The notes under the pieces are model-generated. The model did no database searches and was not told the DNA's origin. It saw only the letters and a program-made list of their open reading frames with translations. Below, piece after piece: positions 1 through 8,848 of a DNA stretch of 64,000 nt. Each line of letters opens with the position of its first letter. Within the stretch, counting starts at the first letter, position 1. Source of the stretch: Corynebacterium ulceribovis DSM 45146. GTDB taxonomy: Bacteria > Actinomycetota > Actinomycetes > Mycobacteriales > Mycobacteriaceae. Made by a program: the position numbers and the translations under genes. The stretch lies in assembly GCF_000372445.1 (NCBI RefSeq), contig NZ_AQUY01000001.1, forward strand, positions 936,824 to 1,000,823, in the 5' to 3' direction.

Positions 1-325
1 GAATCGGGCCGGTGGGCTCGAAGGCGGCATGACCAACGGTGAAACATTGGTGGTGCGAGCTGCGATGAAGCCTATATCGACGGTGCCACGCGCGCTGAAA
101 ACCATTGACATGGCTTCGGGCGCTGCAGCGACCGCGATCCACCAGCGGTCGGATGTATGCGCCGTCCCAGCCGGCGGTGTGGTTGCCGAAGCAATGGTGG
201 CACTGGCGCTGGCAGAAGTCGTAGTCGAGAAGTTCGGTGGCGACTCAATCACCGAAATGAAGCGTAATGTTTCTGGATATCTGCAGCAGATTTCTCAGCG
301 GCTGCGGTGGGAGGAGAACTCGTGA
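1..325 (+). CDS. aroC: chorismate synthase, 3' end (partial)
   Basis: Only the last 107 residues are in the window; the gene enters from the left edge. The reading frame opens with the signature GG-x-EGGMTNGE (about residues 4-13 of the visible part), the FMN/EPSP-binding region of chorismate synthase, followed by the conserved [11 protein letters not shown] segment and the [12 protein letters not shown] block. The enzyme converts 5-enolpyruvylshikimate-3-phosphate to chorismate using reduced FMN. The stop codon overlaps the GTG start of aroK by four bases, so the two are translationally coupled in one shikimate operon. Confidence 0.95.
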   Translation, partial: NRAGGLEGGMTNGETLVVRAAMKPISTVPRALKTIDMASGAAATAIHQRSDVCAVPAGGVVAEAMVALALAEVVVEKFGGDSITEMKRNVSGYLQQISQRLRWEENS

Positions 326-834
326 GTGACGGCCCGATTCTGGTGCTAGTTGGTCCACCGGGCGCCGGAAAGTCAACCATCGGTCGCCGCTTGGCCCGCG
401 CACTTAACGTGCCATTGACCGACACCGACACGATGATCGAGCTGCAAGAAGGCAGCGCATGCGGCAACATCATCCGCGACCGAGGCGAAGCCGCCTTTCG
501 GGAAGTGGAAGAGCGAGTAGTCGCCGAAGCATTAACCCACCCAGGCATTGTGAGCTTGGGCGGCGGGGCAGTGCTATCGGAAGCAACCCGGCACCTGCTG
601 GAAGAACACACCGTCGTATCGATTGAGGTGTCTGCCGACGAAGGCCTCCGTCGAACCTCCGGAGCCGCGGACCGGCCGCTGCTTGATGGCGATGACCGCC
701 GCAAAACCTACCAAGCGATGCTCGACGCCCGGTCCCCGCTTTACGACGAAGTAGCGACCTATCGGGTTCGCTCTGATGAACGCCCACCTCAGCGGGTGGT
801 TGCGGACATCCTCGGTTTCCTGGAAGTGCAGTAA
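322..834 (+). CDS. aroK: shikimate kinase
   Basis: Phosphorylates shikimate at the 3-hydroxyl with ATP. The 170-residue protein has the P-loop GPPGAGKST at residues 11-19, the shikimate-binding LTDTD at 32-36, the R-x-x-GE-x-x-FR block at 54-60, the GGG Walker-B-type segment at 80-82 and the lid RPLL at 118-121. I chose GTG at 322 because a GGAGGAG ribosome binding site lies at 310-316 and the start overlaps the aroC stop; a GTG at 307 would add five residues but sits before that site. Gene order aroC-aroK-aroB is the usual actinobacterial one. Confidence 0.95.
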   Translation: MSDGPILVLVGPPGAGKSTIGRRLARALNVPLTDTDTMIELQEGSACGNIIRDRGEAAFREVEERVVAEALTHPGIVSLGGGAVLSEATRHLLEEHTVVSIEVSADEGLRRTSGAADRPLLDGDDRRKTYQAMLDARSPLYDEVATYRVRSDERPPQRVVADILGFLEVQ

Positions 835-861
835 CAACCCCGTTAAAGGAGCAGCTGGATA

Positions 862-1944
862 ATGAGTATCCGCACCATCGACGTCAATAGCCCCGCGCCG
901 TACCAGGTGCAGATTGGTCGGGGACTGACCCCGCAGATTGTGGCGGCGGTAGCTGATGTCGGAGCCCGCAATGTGCTGATTGTCTGCCAGCCGTCTATGG
1001 AGCAGCAGGCATTCCGGCTGCTCGGCGCGCTTTCCACTGTCGATGGTGTCACCGCGACGGTTCACACCATTCCAGATGCAGAGGCTGGGAAGACCTTGCC
1101 AGTAGCGGAGGAAGTCTGGGACCGCTGCGGGGAGCTCGGCCTCGGTCGCAAAGACCTCATCATTGGTATCGGCGGCGGCGCAGCAACCGATATGGCTGGT
1201 TTCCTAGCGGCCTGCTGGATGCGCGGAATCGCCGTCATTCAGGTACCAACGTCTTTGCTCGGCATGGTCGACGCCGCTGTCGGTGGTAAGACCGGTGTGA
1301 ACTCGGCGGCCGGCAAGAATATGGTTGGCGCCTTCCACGAGCCAGCGGCGGTATTTATTGACTTGGATTACTTGGCGACGTTGCCGGAGGCAGAGCTGGT
1401 TTCCGGCAGCGCTGAAATCATTAAGGCTGGGTTTATTTCCGACACCGGCATCCTTGATGTGTACGAGTCCGACCCACAGGCGTGCATCGATCCGAATTCC
1501 GACCAGTTGGCCGACCTGATTTACCGGGCCATTGCCGTCAAAGCGAATGTGGTGGGGCAGGACCTGAAAGAAGCTGGACTGCGCGAGACCTTGAATTATG
1601 GGCACACCTTCGGTCATGCCGTCGAAAAGCTCGAAAACTACCAGTGGCGCCACGGCCTGGCCGTTGCCGTCGGGATGATGTTTGAAGCGGAGCTGGCGCG
1701 GGTCTGCGGTTTAATTGATGCCGACCTGGTGGAACGGCATCGACGCATTATTTCCGCGATTGGTTTGCCAACTACCTATCAGCCGGGACTGTTCTCTGAG
1801 CTTGTTGACGCAATGGGCGGCGACAAGAAGAACCGAGACGGCCAGATTCGTTTCGTCGCGTTGACGGAGGCGGGGCAGACCACGCGAATTGATGGGCCAA
1901 CTGAAGAACAGCTGCGCAGCGCCTACGACGCGATTTCCAGTTAA
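862..1944 (+). CDS. aroB: 3-dehydroquinate synthase
   Basis: Second step of the shikimate pathway: DAHP to 3-dehydroquinate, using NAD and a divalent metal. The 360-residue length is standard. Visible motifs are the nucleotide-binding [10 protein letters not shown] with the Gly triplet starting near residue 104, [19 protein letters not shown] after it, and the metal ligands in AEIIKAGF (Glu), [11 protein letters not shown] (His) and [11 protein letters not shown] (His). An AAAGGAG ribosome binding site lies at 845-851. Between aroK and aroQ with short spacers, so one operon. Confidence 0.96.
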   Translation: MSIRTIDVNSPAPYQVQIGRGLTPQIVAAVADVGARNVLIVCQPSMEQQAFRLLGALSTVDGVTATVHTIPDAEAGKTLPVAEEVWDRCGELGLGRKDLIIGIGGGAATDMAGFLAACWMRGIAVIQVPTSLLGMVDAAVGGKTGVNSAAGKNMVGAFHEPAAVFIDLDYLATLPEAELVSGSAEIIKAGFISDTGILDVYESDPQACIDPNSDQLADLIYRAIAVKANVVGQDLKEAGLRETLNYGHTFGHAVEKLENYQWRHGLAVAVGMMFEAELARVCGLIDADLVERHRRIISAIGLPTTYQPGLFSELVDAMGGDKKNRDGQIRFVALTEAGQTTRIDGPTEEQLRSAYDAISS

Positions 1945-2409
1945 ATGGACTCTATGACCAACGACACCATGACGAATACTGTGCTCGTCCTGAACGGACC
2001 GAACCTTAACCGGCTGGGGAAGCGGCAGCCGGAGATTTACGGCTCGACGACGCTAGCTGATGTGGAAGCTAGGATTACGGCGGCAGCGCAGCGGCTTGGG
2101 CTCGCGGTGCAATGCCGGCAGTCGAATCATGAAGGTGAGCTGATTGATTGGGTTCATGAAGCAGCCGACAATAACTGGCCGGTGATAATCAACCCTGGTG
2201 GCTTGACCCACACGTCGGTTGCATTGCGGGACGCGCTCGCCGAAGTTGCCGACGGTGCCGGTTTCGTCGAAGTGCACATTTCGAATGTGCACGCCCGCGA
2301 ACCATTCCGGGCACATTCATATCTCAGCCCAATTGCCCGAGGCGTCATTGCCGGGCTCGGTACCTTGGGCTACGAACTTGCGTTGATCTACTTTGCGGAG
2401 GAAAAGTGA
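1945..2409 (+). CDS. aroQ: type II 3-dehydroquinate dehydratase
   Basis: Removes water from 3-dehydroquinate to give 3-dehydroshikimate. It is the small dodecameric type II enzyme (154 residues as called). It shows [18 protein letters not shown] with the catalytic Tyr, [26 protein letters not shown], and [17 protein letters not shown] with the catalytic His. The ATG at 1945 follows the aroB stop directly; in-frame ATGs at 1954 and 1969 are alternatives and none has a clear ribosome binding site, so the N-terminus is uncertain. It overlaps pepQ by four bases. Confidence 0.94.
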   Translation: MDSMTNDTMTNTVLVLNGPNLNRLGKRQPEIYGSTTLADVEARITAAAQRLGLAVQCRQSNHEGELIDWVHEAADNNWPVIINPGGLTHTSVALRDALAEVADGAGFVEVHISNVHAREPFRAHSYLSPIARGVIAGLGTLGYELALIYFAEEK

Positions 2410-3524
2410 CCCCAGTGAGCACTGCAGCAGTGAACCGAAACCGGCTTATCGACCGGCTAGCACGACCAGCGCAGGACCAAGAACGCATCGACGCGTTTAT
2501 CACCAACACTCCGGTCAACGTGCGCTACCTGACTGGTTTCACCGGCTCCAACGGCGCCGTCCTCGTCACTGCCGGTGGCGAGGCGAAGATGGCCACCGAC
2601 GGCCGCTACACCACACAGATCGCCCAACAGGTACCGGATATTGAAGCGCTACATGCCCGAAATGTGCTCAAGAAGCTCCTGACGTGGGCTGCTGAGGCCG
2701 ATGGAGTGCAGCGCGTTGGCCTGGAAGCAAACCACCTGACGGTGGCGCAGTGGAATGCGCTGCAGGCGGAGTTCCGAGACCAGATCGAGCTGGTAGCGGT
2801 CTCCGACGAAGTGGAAACTCTGCGGATGACGAAAGCGCCGGAGGAACTGCAGGAGCTGTCCCGAGTGGCGCACCTAGCCACTAGCTGCTTCGAACAGCTG
2901 CTTGCCGACGGAGTGCTGCGCGCTGGGAAGCGGGAACGAGAAATCGCCGCAGAGCTGGAGTACCGCTTCCGTATGGCTGGGGCAGACGGTATTGGTTTCG
3001 ACACCATTGTTGCCTCCGGCCCAAACTCGGCGAAACCGCACCACAATGCCTCGGACCGAGTCATCGAGGCTGGCGACCTCGTGACCTTTGACTTCGGCAT
3101 CATCTCCAACGGCTGGAATTCCGATATGACCCGCACCGTCGCGGTCGGTGAGCCGTCTGGCCGAGCTCGGGATATCTACTCGGCGGTACAGCGTGCCCAG
3201 GCAGCGGGCGTAGCAGCAGTGACCGCAGGCGTCGACTGTGCTGCGGTCGACAAAGTGTGCCGCGACATTATTACCGAAGCAGGTTTTGGTGAATACTTCG
3301 TGCACTCAACCGGCCACGGCCTTGGCCTCGACGTGCATGAAGCACCGTCGCTGAGCGCCACCAGTGAGGATAAGTTGGCTGCTGGCATGGTGGTCACCGT
3401 GGAGCCAGGCATCTACATTCCAGGCGAGTGCGGGGTACGTATCGAAGATTCCGTTGTGGTCACCGATGCCGAAGCTCGTGTTTTGACCAACTGGACACGC
3501 GAACCGCAGATTGTGATGCCGTAG
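2406..3524 (+). CDS. pepQ: M24-family Xaa-Pro peptidase (PepQ-like)
   Basis: A 372-residue metallopeptidase expected to cleave peptides with proline in second position in the cytoplasm. The N-terminal creatinase-type domain (to about residue 130) is followed by the pita-bread domain with all five metal ligands: Asp in TFDFGI, Asp in [10 protein letters not shown], His in [15 protein letters not shown], Glu in [10 protein letters not shown] and Glu in [10 protein letters not shown]. The GTG at 2406 overlaps aroQ's stop and is preceded by GGAGGAAAAG. Aminopeptidase P and prolidase cannot be told apart by sequence alone. The location between aroQ and efp is the usual corynebacterial one. Confidence 0.9.
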   Translation: MTPVSTAAVNRNRLIDRLARPAQDQERIDAFITNTPVNVRYLTGFTGSNGAVLVTAGGEAKMATDGRYTTQIAQQVPDIEALHARNVLKKLLTWAAEADGVQRVGLEANHLTVAQWNALQAEFRDQIELVAVSDEVETLRMTKAPEELQELSRVAHLATSCFEQLLADGVLRAGKREREIAAELEYRFRMAGADGIGFDTIVASGPNSAKPHHNASDRVIEAGDLVTFDFGIISNGWNSDMTRTVAVGEPSGRARDIYSAVQRAQAAGVAAVTAGVDCAAVDKVCRDIITEAGFGEYFVHSTGHGLGLDVHEAPSLSATSEDKLAAGMVVTVEPGIYIPGECGVRIEDSVVVTDAEARVLTNWTREPQIVMP

Positions 3525-3530
3525 TTTCCG

Positions 3531-3563
3531 CTGGCTTTCTGCGCACGCTCGGCGTGCCAGTTT
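3531..3563 (+). terminator. possible weak terminator after pepQ
   Basis: Just after the pepQ stop, GCACGC (3543-3548) and GCGTGC (3552-3557) form a six-base stem around a three-base loop, enclosed by CTGGC/GCCAG (3531-3535 and 3556-3560), which partly competes with it. Only three Ts follow, so termination would be weak. It would separate the aro-pepQ unit from efp, which has its own -10 at 3602. Confidence 0.35.
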
Positions 3564-3601
3564 CCCCGGTGTGGTTTAGTGGAGTAACCTCGATCCAGCC
3601 G

Positions 3602-3624
3602 TATAGTCCGTCAACATTCAGGAG
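3602..3624 (+). promoter_or_regulatory. efp -10 element and ribosome binding site
   Basis: TATAGT at 3602-3607 is a good sigma-A-type -10 hexamer; no convincing -35 is seen at the right distance. AGGAG at 3620-3624 lies seven bases before the GTG at 3632. This supports the later start for efp and separate transcription from pepQ. Confidence 0.55.
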
Positions 3625-3631
3625 AACACCC

Positions 3632-4195
3632 GTGGCAAGCACCTCCGACTTTAAGAACGGTCTCGTTCTGAAGATCGACAACAAGCTGCAGCAGATCGTC
3701 GAATTCCAGCATGTCAAGCCAGGCAAGGGCCCAGCTTTCGTGCGGACCAAGCTGAAGGACGTTGTCTCGGGTAAGACCATCGATAAGACCTTCAACGCTG
3801 GCGTCAAGGTCGAGACTGCAAACGTTGACCGCCGCGATATGACCTTCCTGTACGACGACGGCACCGCCAAGGTCGTTATGGACGACAAGACCTTTGAACA
3901 GCTGGAACTGGCTCCAGACCTGTTCGGTTCCGCTGCCGACTTCCTGCTGGAGAACATGCAGGTGCAGGTGTCGTTCCACGAAGGCACCCCACTGTTCGCA
4001 GAACTGCCAGTGTCGGTTGACTTGGCGATTTCCCACACCGAGCCAGGTCTGCAGGGTGACCGCTCTTCCGGTGGCACCAAGCCAGCAACTCTGGAAACCG
4101 GCGCCGAGATTCAGGTGCCACTGTTCCTGAACATCGGCGACGTTGTAAAGGTTGACACCCGTGATGGTTCTTACCTGTCGCGCGTGACCAAGTAG
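3632..4195 (+). CDS. efp: translation elongation factor P
   Basis: Relieves ribosome stalling at polyproline stretches. The 187-residue length from GTG 3632 is exactly that of EF-P; a longer in-frame extension to 3428 runs through pepQ and has no homology. The protein has the KOW-like domain I, with the tip loop [11 protein letters not shown] near residues 29-39, and two OB-fold domains. The KPGKGP loop is the actinobacterial form, reported for that subfamily to work without the EpmA or YmfI type modification; I see no modification gene nearby. nusB follows after three bases. Confidence 0.95.
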   Translation: MASTSDFKNGLVLKIDNKLQQIVEFQHVKPGKGPAFVRTKLKDVVSGKTIDKTFNAGVKVETANVDRRDMTFLYDDGTAKVVMDDKTFEQLELAPDLFGSAADFLLENMQVQVSFHEGTPLFAELPVSVDLAISHTEPGLQGDRSSGGTKPATLETGAEIQVPLFLNIGDVVKVDTRDGSYLSRVTK

Positions 4196-4198
4196 ACC

Positions 4199-4882
4199 GT
4201 GACATACCCAGATGAAGAACGCGGGCAGCAGCTTGACCCGCGTAACCCAGATGACCTAGCCGCCGGTTTGGCGGCCGGGGATATCGTCGCGGAGCCAGTG
4301 CCAGAGCCGGAGCGCCCAGTGCAGCGCCGCGGCGCGCGTTACCGTGCCCGTCGCCGTGCAGTGGACATCCTCTTTGAGGCAGAGCAGCGGGGCGCGAACC
4401 CAGCGAAGATCGTCAACGAGCGGATGGCCCTTGGCCGGGACCGCGACTCTGGAATTGCACCAGTGAATCCATACACCGTGGAGTTGGTGGAGGGTGTGCA
4501 CCTGCAGCAGTCGGGCCTGGACTCGACGATTGCTACTTACCTGTCCGCGCAGTGGCCCCTGCACCGGATCCCTGCGGTGGACCGCGCTATCTTGCGGGTC
4601 GCAACGTGGGAACTGTTCCACAATCCGGAAGTTCCGGTGAAGGTTGCAGTTGTCGAAGCCGTTGAATTGGCTTCGGAGTACTCCACGGATGCCGCCCCGC
4701 CGTATATCAATGCGGTGCTGGATTCGGAATCCGAGGTGGCAGAGTATGCCCGTCAGGCCGCCGCTGCGGTCACCAGCGCCGTGCTTATTGACGATAATCC
4801 GCCTAGCGAAACTCCTGCCGAGCAGCCTCAGGATTCAGTCGAGGAACTAGCCGAGGAATCGGCTGACGATTCGGCTGAGTAA
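4199..4882 (+). CDS. nusB: transcription antitermination factor NusB
   Basis: RNA-binding partner of NusE (S10) in rRNA antitermination. The NusB fold covers about residues 45-185: ARRRAVDILFEAEQRG, then the conserved VDRAILRVATWEL and AVELASEYSTDAAPPYINAVLD. At 227 residues it is longer than the roughly 140-residue E. coli protein, with about 45 extra residues in front and an acidic Glu/Asp/Ser-rich tail of about 40, low-complexity and probably disordered; actinobacterial NusB proteins often carry such tails. Start GTG at 4199, three bases after efp. Confidence 0.92.
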   Translation: MTYPDEERGQQLDPRNPDDLAAGLAAGDIVAEPVPEPERPVQRRGARYRARRRAVDILFEAEQRGANPAKIVNERMALGRDRDSGIAPVNPYTVELVEGVHLQQSGLDSTIATYLSAQWPLHRIPAVDRAILRVATWELFHNPEVPVKVAVVEAVELASEYSTDAAPPYINAVLDSESEVAEYARQAAAAVTSAVLIDDNPPSETPAEQPQDSVEELAEESADDSAE

Positions 4883-4905
4883 CGCTGCTTGTCGCTCAGC
4901 TTGCC

Positions 4906-4911
4906 TACACT
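4906..4911 (+). promoter_or_regulatory. -10 element of a likely leaderless ppk2 transcript
   Basis: TACACT ends seven bases before the ATG at 4919, the spacing expected if transcription begins at the A of the start codon. No Shine-Dalgarno sequence precedes the ATG. The -35 region is weak. Confidence 0.5.
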
Positions 4912-4918
4912 TGAAGGT

Positions 4919-5788
4919 ATGGGCAAAAAGACACGCCACTTCACTATCAAGCAAGCTGAGCAACTTAAGGTCACGTCTGGCTTCAAACTAGCCGACATAG
5001 ACCCAGACTCCACGCCCGGCCTGACCGGCAAGAACGCCAAGGAAGAAGCAGCTGACCTCTTCGACGACCACGACGAGGAATTCGCTGACCTTCAGGAGCA
5101 AATGTACGCGCAGCACCGGGTCAACAACGGTGCCGCGCCTGCGGTCCTCCTAGTGCTCCAAGGTATGGATACCTCCGGCAAAGGCGGCATTGTTCGCCAC
5201 GTGATCGGTTCCATGGACCCACAAGGCGTCAGCATCACTGGGTTTGGTAAACCGACCGCGGAAGAAGCCTCCCATGACTTCTTGTGGCGCATCCGCAAAG
5301 CAGTGCCCACCCCCGGAATTGTCGGAGTCTTCGACCGCTCCCACTATGAGGATGTGTTGGTGCAGCGGGTGCACAATATGGCACCGCCGGAAGAGATTGA
5401 GCGTCGCTATGGCGCCATTGTGGACTTTGAAAATCAGCTCAATGCGCGCAACGTTCACATCGTTAAAGTCATGCTGCATATTTCCAAGGAAAAGCAGACT
5501 GAGCACTTGCTCGAACGCATTGAACGCCCGGACAAACACTGGAAATACAACCCGGGCGATATTGACGAACGCTTGCTGTGGGACCAATACCAAGAGGCCT
5601 ACGAAATTGCATTGAAACGAACGTCAACAAGCGAAAATCCTTGGTATGTCGTACCCGCCGACCACCGCTGGTACTCACGCCTTGTGGTCAAAGGCCTCAT
5701 GCTCGAGAAAATGCGCAGCTTGGGGCTGACATGGCCCGAAGCAGACTTCGACCCTGAGGTCGAAAAGGAACGCCTGAAAAATTCATGA
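4919..5788 (+). CDS. PPK2-family polyphosphate:nucleotide phosphotransferase
   Basis: A 289-residue single-domain PPK2 protein, expected to transfer phosphate between polyphosphate and nucleoside mono- or diphosphates in the cytoplasm. Visible are the Walker A variant LQGMDTSGKGG (around residue 80), the Walker B/lid region FDRSHYEDVLVQRVH (around residue 140), and downstream helices with WKYNPGDIDERLLWDQYQ. The RSHYEDVLV form resembles the TIGR03709-type subgroup rather than the DRWKYPG type of the better-studied corynebacterial Ppk2 enzymes, so direction (ADP or AMP phosphorylation) cannot be assigned. Start ATG 4919 is preferred to TTG 4889 because of conservation and the -10 element upstream. 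Confidence 0.85.
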   Translation: MGKKTRHFTIKQAEQLKVTSGFKLADIDPDSTPGLTGKNAKEEAADLFDDHDEEFADLQEQMYAQHRVNNGAAPAVLLVLQGMDTSGKGGIVRHVIGSMDPQGVSITGFGKPTAEEASHDFLWRIRKAVPTPGIVGVFDRSHYEDVLVQRVHNMAPPEEIERRYGAIVDFENQLNARNVHIVKVMLHISKEKQTEHLLERIERPDKHWKYNPGDIDERLLWDQYQEAYEIALKRTSTSENPWYVVPADHRWYSRLVVKGLMLEKMRSLGLTWPEADFDPEVEKERLKNS

Positions 5789-5798
5789 GTCGGGTCGG

Positions 5799-5828
5799 TT
5801 CAATATGGCGGGCGGGTACTGCTAAAGT
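5799..5828 (+). promoter_or_regulatory. pyr operon promoter
   Basis: TTCAAT (5799-5804) and TAAAGT (5823-5828) are separated by 18 bases, in the gap between ppk2 and pyrR. Transcription would start near 5835 and give a leader of about 75 nucleotides that contains the PyrR-binding hairpin. Confidence 0.5.
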
Positions 5829-5867
5829 GATGGGGCAACCCGCGGACCACGTTGGGCCGCATCCGAC

Positions 5868-5905
5868 AACCTTTAACGGACCGCACTGAGAGGCGGGGAA
5901 GGGGG
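5868..5905 (+). promoter_or_regulatory. PyrR-binding RNA leader overlapping the pyrR ribosome binding site
   Basis: CCGC (5881-5884) pairs with GCGG (5893-5896) around the loop ACTGAGAG; an outer CCTT (5870-5873) can pair with AAGG (5899-5902). The CTGAGAGGC core matches the PyrR binding-loop consensus (UCNGNGAGGY) and the CCTTTAA...GAGAGGC...GAAGG arrangement of mycobacterial and corynebacterial pyr leaders. The right arm is the Shine-Dalgarno (GGGGAAGGGGG) of pyrR, so UMP/UTP-loaded PyrR would block translation initiation rather than cause attenuation; there is no terminator stem downstream. Confidence 0.75.
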
Positions 5906-5910
5906 TCACG

Positions 5911-6507
5911 ATGAGCGACACGACTAAACCGGGCGAGTCTGCACCGCAGTTCCAAGAAATTGAACTGCTCACCGCAGATGAATTCGGCCGTACCGTATCT
6001 CGCATCGCGCACCAGATAATCGAAAAGACTGCACTTGATTCCGAAGGCGCACCGACAGTGGTGCTACTGGGAATCCCATCCGGCGGCGTGCCACTAGCGC
6101 AGCGCCTAGCGGACCGCATTGAACAGTTCTCCGGCGTCCGGCCACAAACCGGTTCCCTGGATGTGACACTGTTTCGAGATGACCTGCGCACCAAACCACA
6201 CCGGGCACTGAAACCAACCCGAATTCCAAACAGCGGCATTGACGGCACCATCGTAGTGCTTGTTGACGATGTGCTGTACTCCGGCCGCACCATCCGCGCC
6301 GCCCTTGATGGCTTGCGGGACATTGGCCGACCACGCATCATCCAGCTGGCGACTTTGGTCGACCGCGGGCACCGGCAACTGCCAATCCGCGCGGACTATG
6401 TCGGCAAGAACCTGCCGACCGCCGCTACCGAAGATGTGCATGTACTCATTTCGGAGATTGACGACCGCGACGCGGTAGTTCTGTCCCGCCCGGTGGAAAA
6501 GGCATAA
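5911..6507 (+). CDS. pyrR: bifunctional pyr regulator / uracil phosphoribosyltransferase PyrR
   Basis: RNA-binding regulator of the pyr operon that senses UMP, with side activity of making UMP from uracil and PRPP. The 198-residue protein carries the PRPP-binding motif [18 protein letters not shown] around residues 113-130, [18 protein letters not shown] after it, and the basic surface of the PyrR family in between ([16 protein letters not shown]). Start ATG 5911 follows the strong GGGGAAGGGGG site that is part of the hairpin described above. First gene of the pyrimidine operon; pyrB begins five bases after its stop. Confidence 0.95.
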   Translation: MSDTTKPGESAPQFQEIELLTADEFGRTVSRIAHQIIEKTALDSEGAPTVVLLGIPSGGVPLAQRLADRIEQFSGVRPQTGSLDVTLFRDDLRTKPHRALKPTRIPNSGIDGTIVVLVDDVLYSGRTIRAALDGLRDIGRPRIIQLATLVDRGHRQLPIRADYVGKNLPTAATEDVHVLISEIDDRDAVVLSRPVEKA

Positions 6508-6512
6508 CGCAG

Positions 6513-7457
6513 ATGAAGCATTTGCTGAGCATCGCGGACCTGACCCGCGATGAAATCATTTCCTTGATGGATGAAGCCGACCGTTTCCAGGAAGCGCTCG
6601 GGGACCGCGAAATCAAGAAGCTGCCGACCCTACGCGGCCGCACCATCTTCACCCTGTTCTACGAAAACTCCACCCGCACCCGCGCGTCCTTTGAAACTGC
6701 GGGTAAGTGGATGAGCGCAGACGTGATTAACCTGTCGGCTAGCTCCTCCTCGGTGAAGAAGGGCGAGTCCCTCAAAGACACCGCCCAGACTCTCGCGGCC
6801 ATCGGCGCTGACGCGATTGTGATGCGCCACCCGAACTCCGGCGCGGCGAAACTCATCTCCGACTGGGTAGCACCAGGCGGCAACGGTCCCGCTGTGATTA
6901 ATGCCGGCGATGGCTCCCATCAGCACCCAACGCAGGCCCTGCTGGACGCAGTGACTATCCGCCAGCGTCTAGGCAATATTGACGGCCGCAAAATTGTGCT
7001 GGTTGGTGACATTCTGCACTCCCGCGTCGCCCGCTCGAACGCGGACCTGCTGTCGAAGCTCGGCGCGGAAGTAGTTTTCGTTGCACCACCGACGCTGCTG
7101 CCGTTTGGCGTGGACACATGGCCAGTACGCGTCAGCTACGACTTCGATAGCGAAATTGCGGACGCAGACGTCATCATGATGCTGCGTGTGCAGCAAGAGC
7201 GCATGAACGGTGGCTTCTTCCCATCGCACCGCGAATACGCCACACTCTACGGGCTGTCGCGGGCACGAGAAGCGATGATGAAAGACGACGCGATTGTCAT
7301 GCACCCAGGACCGATGCTCCGTGGCATGGAAATCAACGACCACGTCGCCGACCTGCCACGTACCGCCGTGCTGCAGCAGGTATCTAATGGTGTGCACGTC
7401 CGCATGGCGGTGCTGTTCCAACTCATTGCTTCGGCTCAAGCCAAGGAAGGTGCCTAA
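6513..7457 (+). CDS. pyrB: aspartate carbamoyltransferase, catalytic chain
   Basis: Condenses carbamoyl phosphate with aspartate to N-carbamoylaspartate. At 314 residues it has the usual length. Carbamoyl phosphate is bound by STRTR (about residues 51-55) and by RHPNSGA and [11 protein letters not shown]; the flexible 240s-type loop is [17 protein letters not shown]. No pyrI regulatory-chain gene is present, as in other actinobacteria. Three bases separate it from pyrC. Confidence 0.96.
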   Translation: MKHLLSIADLTRDEIISLMDEADRFQEALGDREIKKLPTLRGRTIFTLFYENSTRTRASFETAGKWMSADVINLSASSSSVKKGESLKDTAQTLAAIGADAIVMRHPNSGAAKLISDWVAPGGNGPAVINAGDGSHQHPTQALLDAVTIRQRLGNIDGRKIVLVGDILHSRVARSNADLLSKLGAEVVFVAPPTLLPFGVDTWPVRVSYDFDSEIADADVIMMLRVQQERMNGGFFPSHREYATLYGLSRAREAMMKDDAIVMHPGPMLRGMEINDHVADLPRTAVLQQVSNGVHVRMAVLFQLIASAQAKEGA

Positions 7458-7460
7458 GTC

Positions 7461-8816
7461 ATGGCTGATGATAAAAACTACCCAGCAACAGGCACCTTGG
7501 CGCCGGTAAGCCCCCAGCAGACCTTGCTGGTTGGTGTGCTCCCGTATGGCGAAGGCGAGCCAACGAACGTACTGGTCAAAGACGGCGTCATTGCCGCAAT
7601 TGGTCCGGACGTTCAGCTTGATGACGATGCGAAGAATGGTCAGGAAATTGAACTGACCGGCCAGGTGCTGCTGCCAGGTCTGGTGGATATCCACGTTCAC
7701 CTGCGCGAACCAGGCCGTGAAGACACTGAAACCATTGCAACCGGCTCGGCCGCAGCTGCCGTGGGTGGCTTCACCGCAGTGTTCACCATGGCAAACACGA
7801 AGCCAGTGATGGATGACCCTTCCATCGCCGAGTCCGTATGGTTCAAGGGACAAGCCACCGGCCTGTGCGATGTGCACCCAATTGGTTCTATCTCTAAGGA
7901 CCTCGACGGCAAAACCCTCACCGAGTTCGGCATGATGGCCCGTTCGGAAGCAAAAGTCCGAATGTTCTCCGATGATGGTAAATGCGTCAACGACCCGCAG
8001 CTGATGCGCCGCGCTTTGGAATATGCCAAAGGCTTGGACGTGATGTTGGCACAGCACTGCGAAGAAGAACGCTTGACCGACGGGGCAGTGGCGCATGAAG
8101 GTGCAGTGGCTGCTCGTCTGGGACTTCGTGGTTGGCCACGGGCTGCTGAAGAATCCATCGTCGTGCGCGATGCTTTGCTGGCCCGCGACTATGGCGGCCG
8201 AATGCACATCTGTCACGCCTCAACGGAAGGCACCGTCAGCTTGGTGAAGTGGGCGAAGAACGAAGGCATCCCGCTGACTGCTGAAGTCACCCCGCACCAC
8301 CTCATCCTGACCGACGAACGCTTGGAAACCTATGACGGCGTGAACCGGGTCAACCCGCCGCTGCGTGAGCACCGGGACATTATGGCGCTGCGCCAGGGTT
8401 TGCTGGACGGCACCATCGATTGCGTGGCCACTGACCATGCGCCACACTCATCGGAAGAAAAGTGCTGCGAGTTTGATAATGCTCGCCCAGGCATGCTTGG
8501 TCTGGAAACCTCCCTCGCGGTCATCGTGGACACCTTTGTTAAGCCGGGTCTGGCAGACTGGCGTTTTGTCGCCAAAGTCATGAGTGAACGCCCAGCTGAA
8601 CTGGTGCGGTTGCCAGGTCATGGCCGCCCAATTGCAGTTGGTGAACCTGCCAACCTCACCGCTGTGGACACCAACAAGCAGTGGACCTCCTACGGCAAGG
8701 ACACCCAGTCCAAGGCCGAAAATGACCCATATGAAGGCATGACCTTTTCCTCCAGAGTGACGACAACGCTGCTACGTGGTCGTGTGACCTTGCACAATGG
8801 AGTAGTCCAAAAATGA
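7461..8816 (+). CDS. pyrC: dihydroorotase
   Basis: Cyclises carbamoylaspartate to dihydroorotate. The 451-residue amidohydrolase has the metal-binding HVHLREPG (around residue 76), the histidines in HICHASTEG and [12 protein letters not shown], and the catalytic Asp in ATDHAPHS near residue 325. This is the type I dihydroorotase found next to pyrB in Gram-positive bacteria, sometimes in a non-covalent complex with PyrB. Its stop overlaps an ATG that is one possible carA start. Confidence 0.95.
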   Translation: MADDKNYPATGTLAPVSPQQTLLVGVLPYGEGEPTNVLVKDGVIAAIGPDVQLDDDAKNGQEIELTGQVLLPGLVDIHVHLREPGREDTETIATGSAAAAVGGFTAVFTMANTKPVMDDPSIAESVWFKGQATGLCDVHPIGSISKDLDGKTLTEFGMMARSEAKVRMFSDDGKCVNDPQLMRRALEYAKGLDVMLAQHCEEERLTDGAVAHEGAVAARLGLRGWPRAAEESIVVRDALLARDYGGRMHICHASTEGTVSLVKWAKNEGIPLTAEVTPHHLILTDERLETYDGVNRVNPPLREHRDIMALRQGLLDGTIDCVATDHAPHSSEEKCCEFDNARPGMLGLETSLAVIVDTFVKPGLADWRFVAKVMSERPAELVRLPGHGRPIAVGEPANLTAVDTNKQWTSYGKDTQSKAENDPYEGMTFSSRVTTTLLRGRVTLHNGVVQK

Positions 8817-8848
8817 TTCCTAACACCTCACATCAGAAAGAGACTGTC

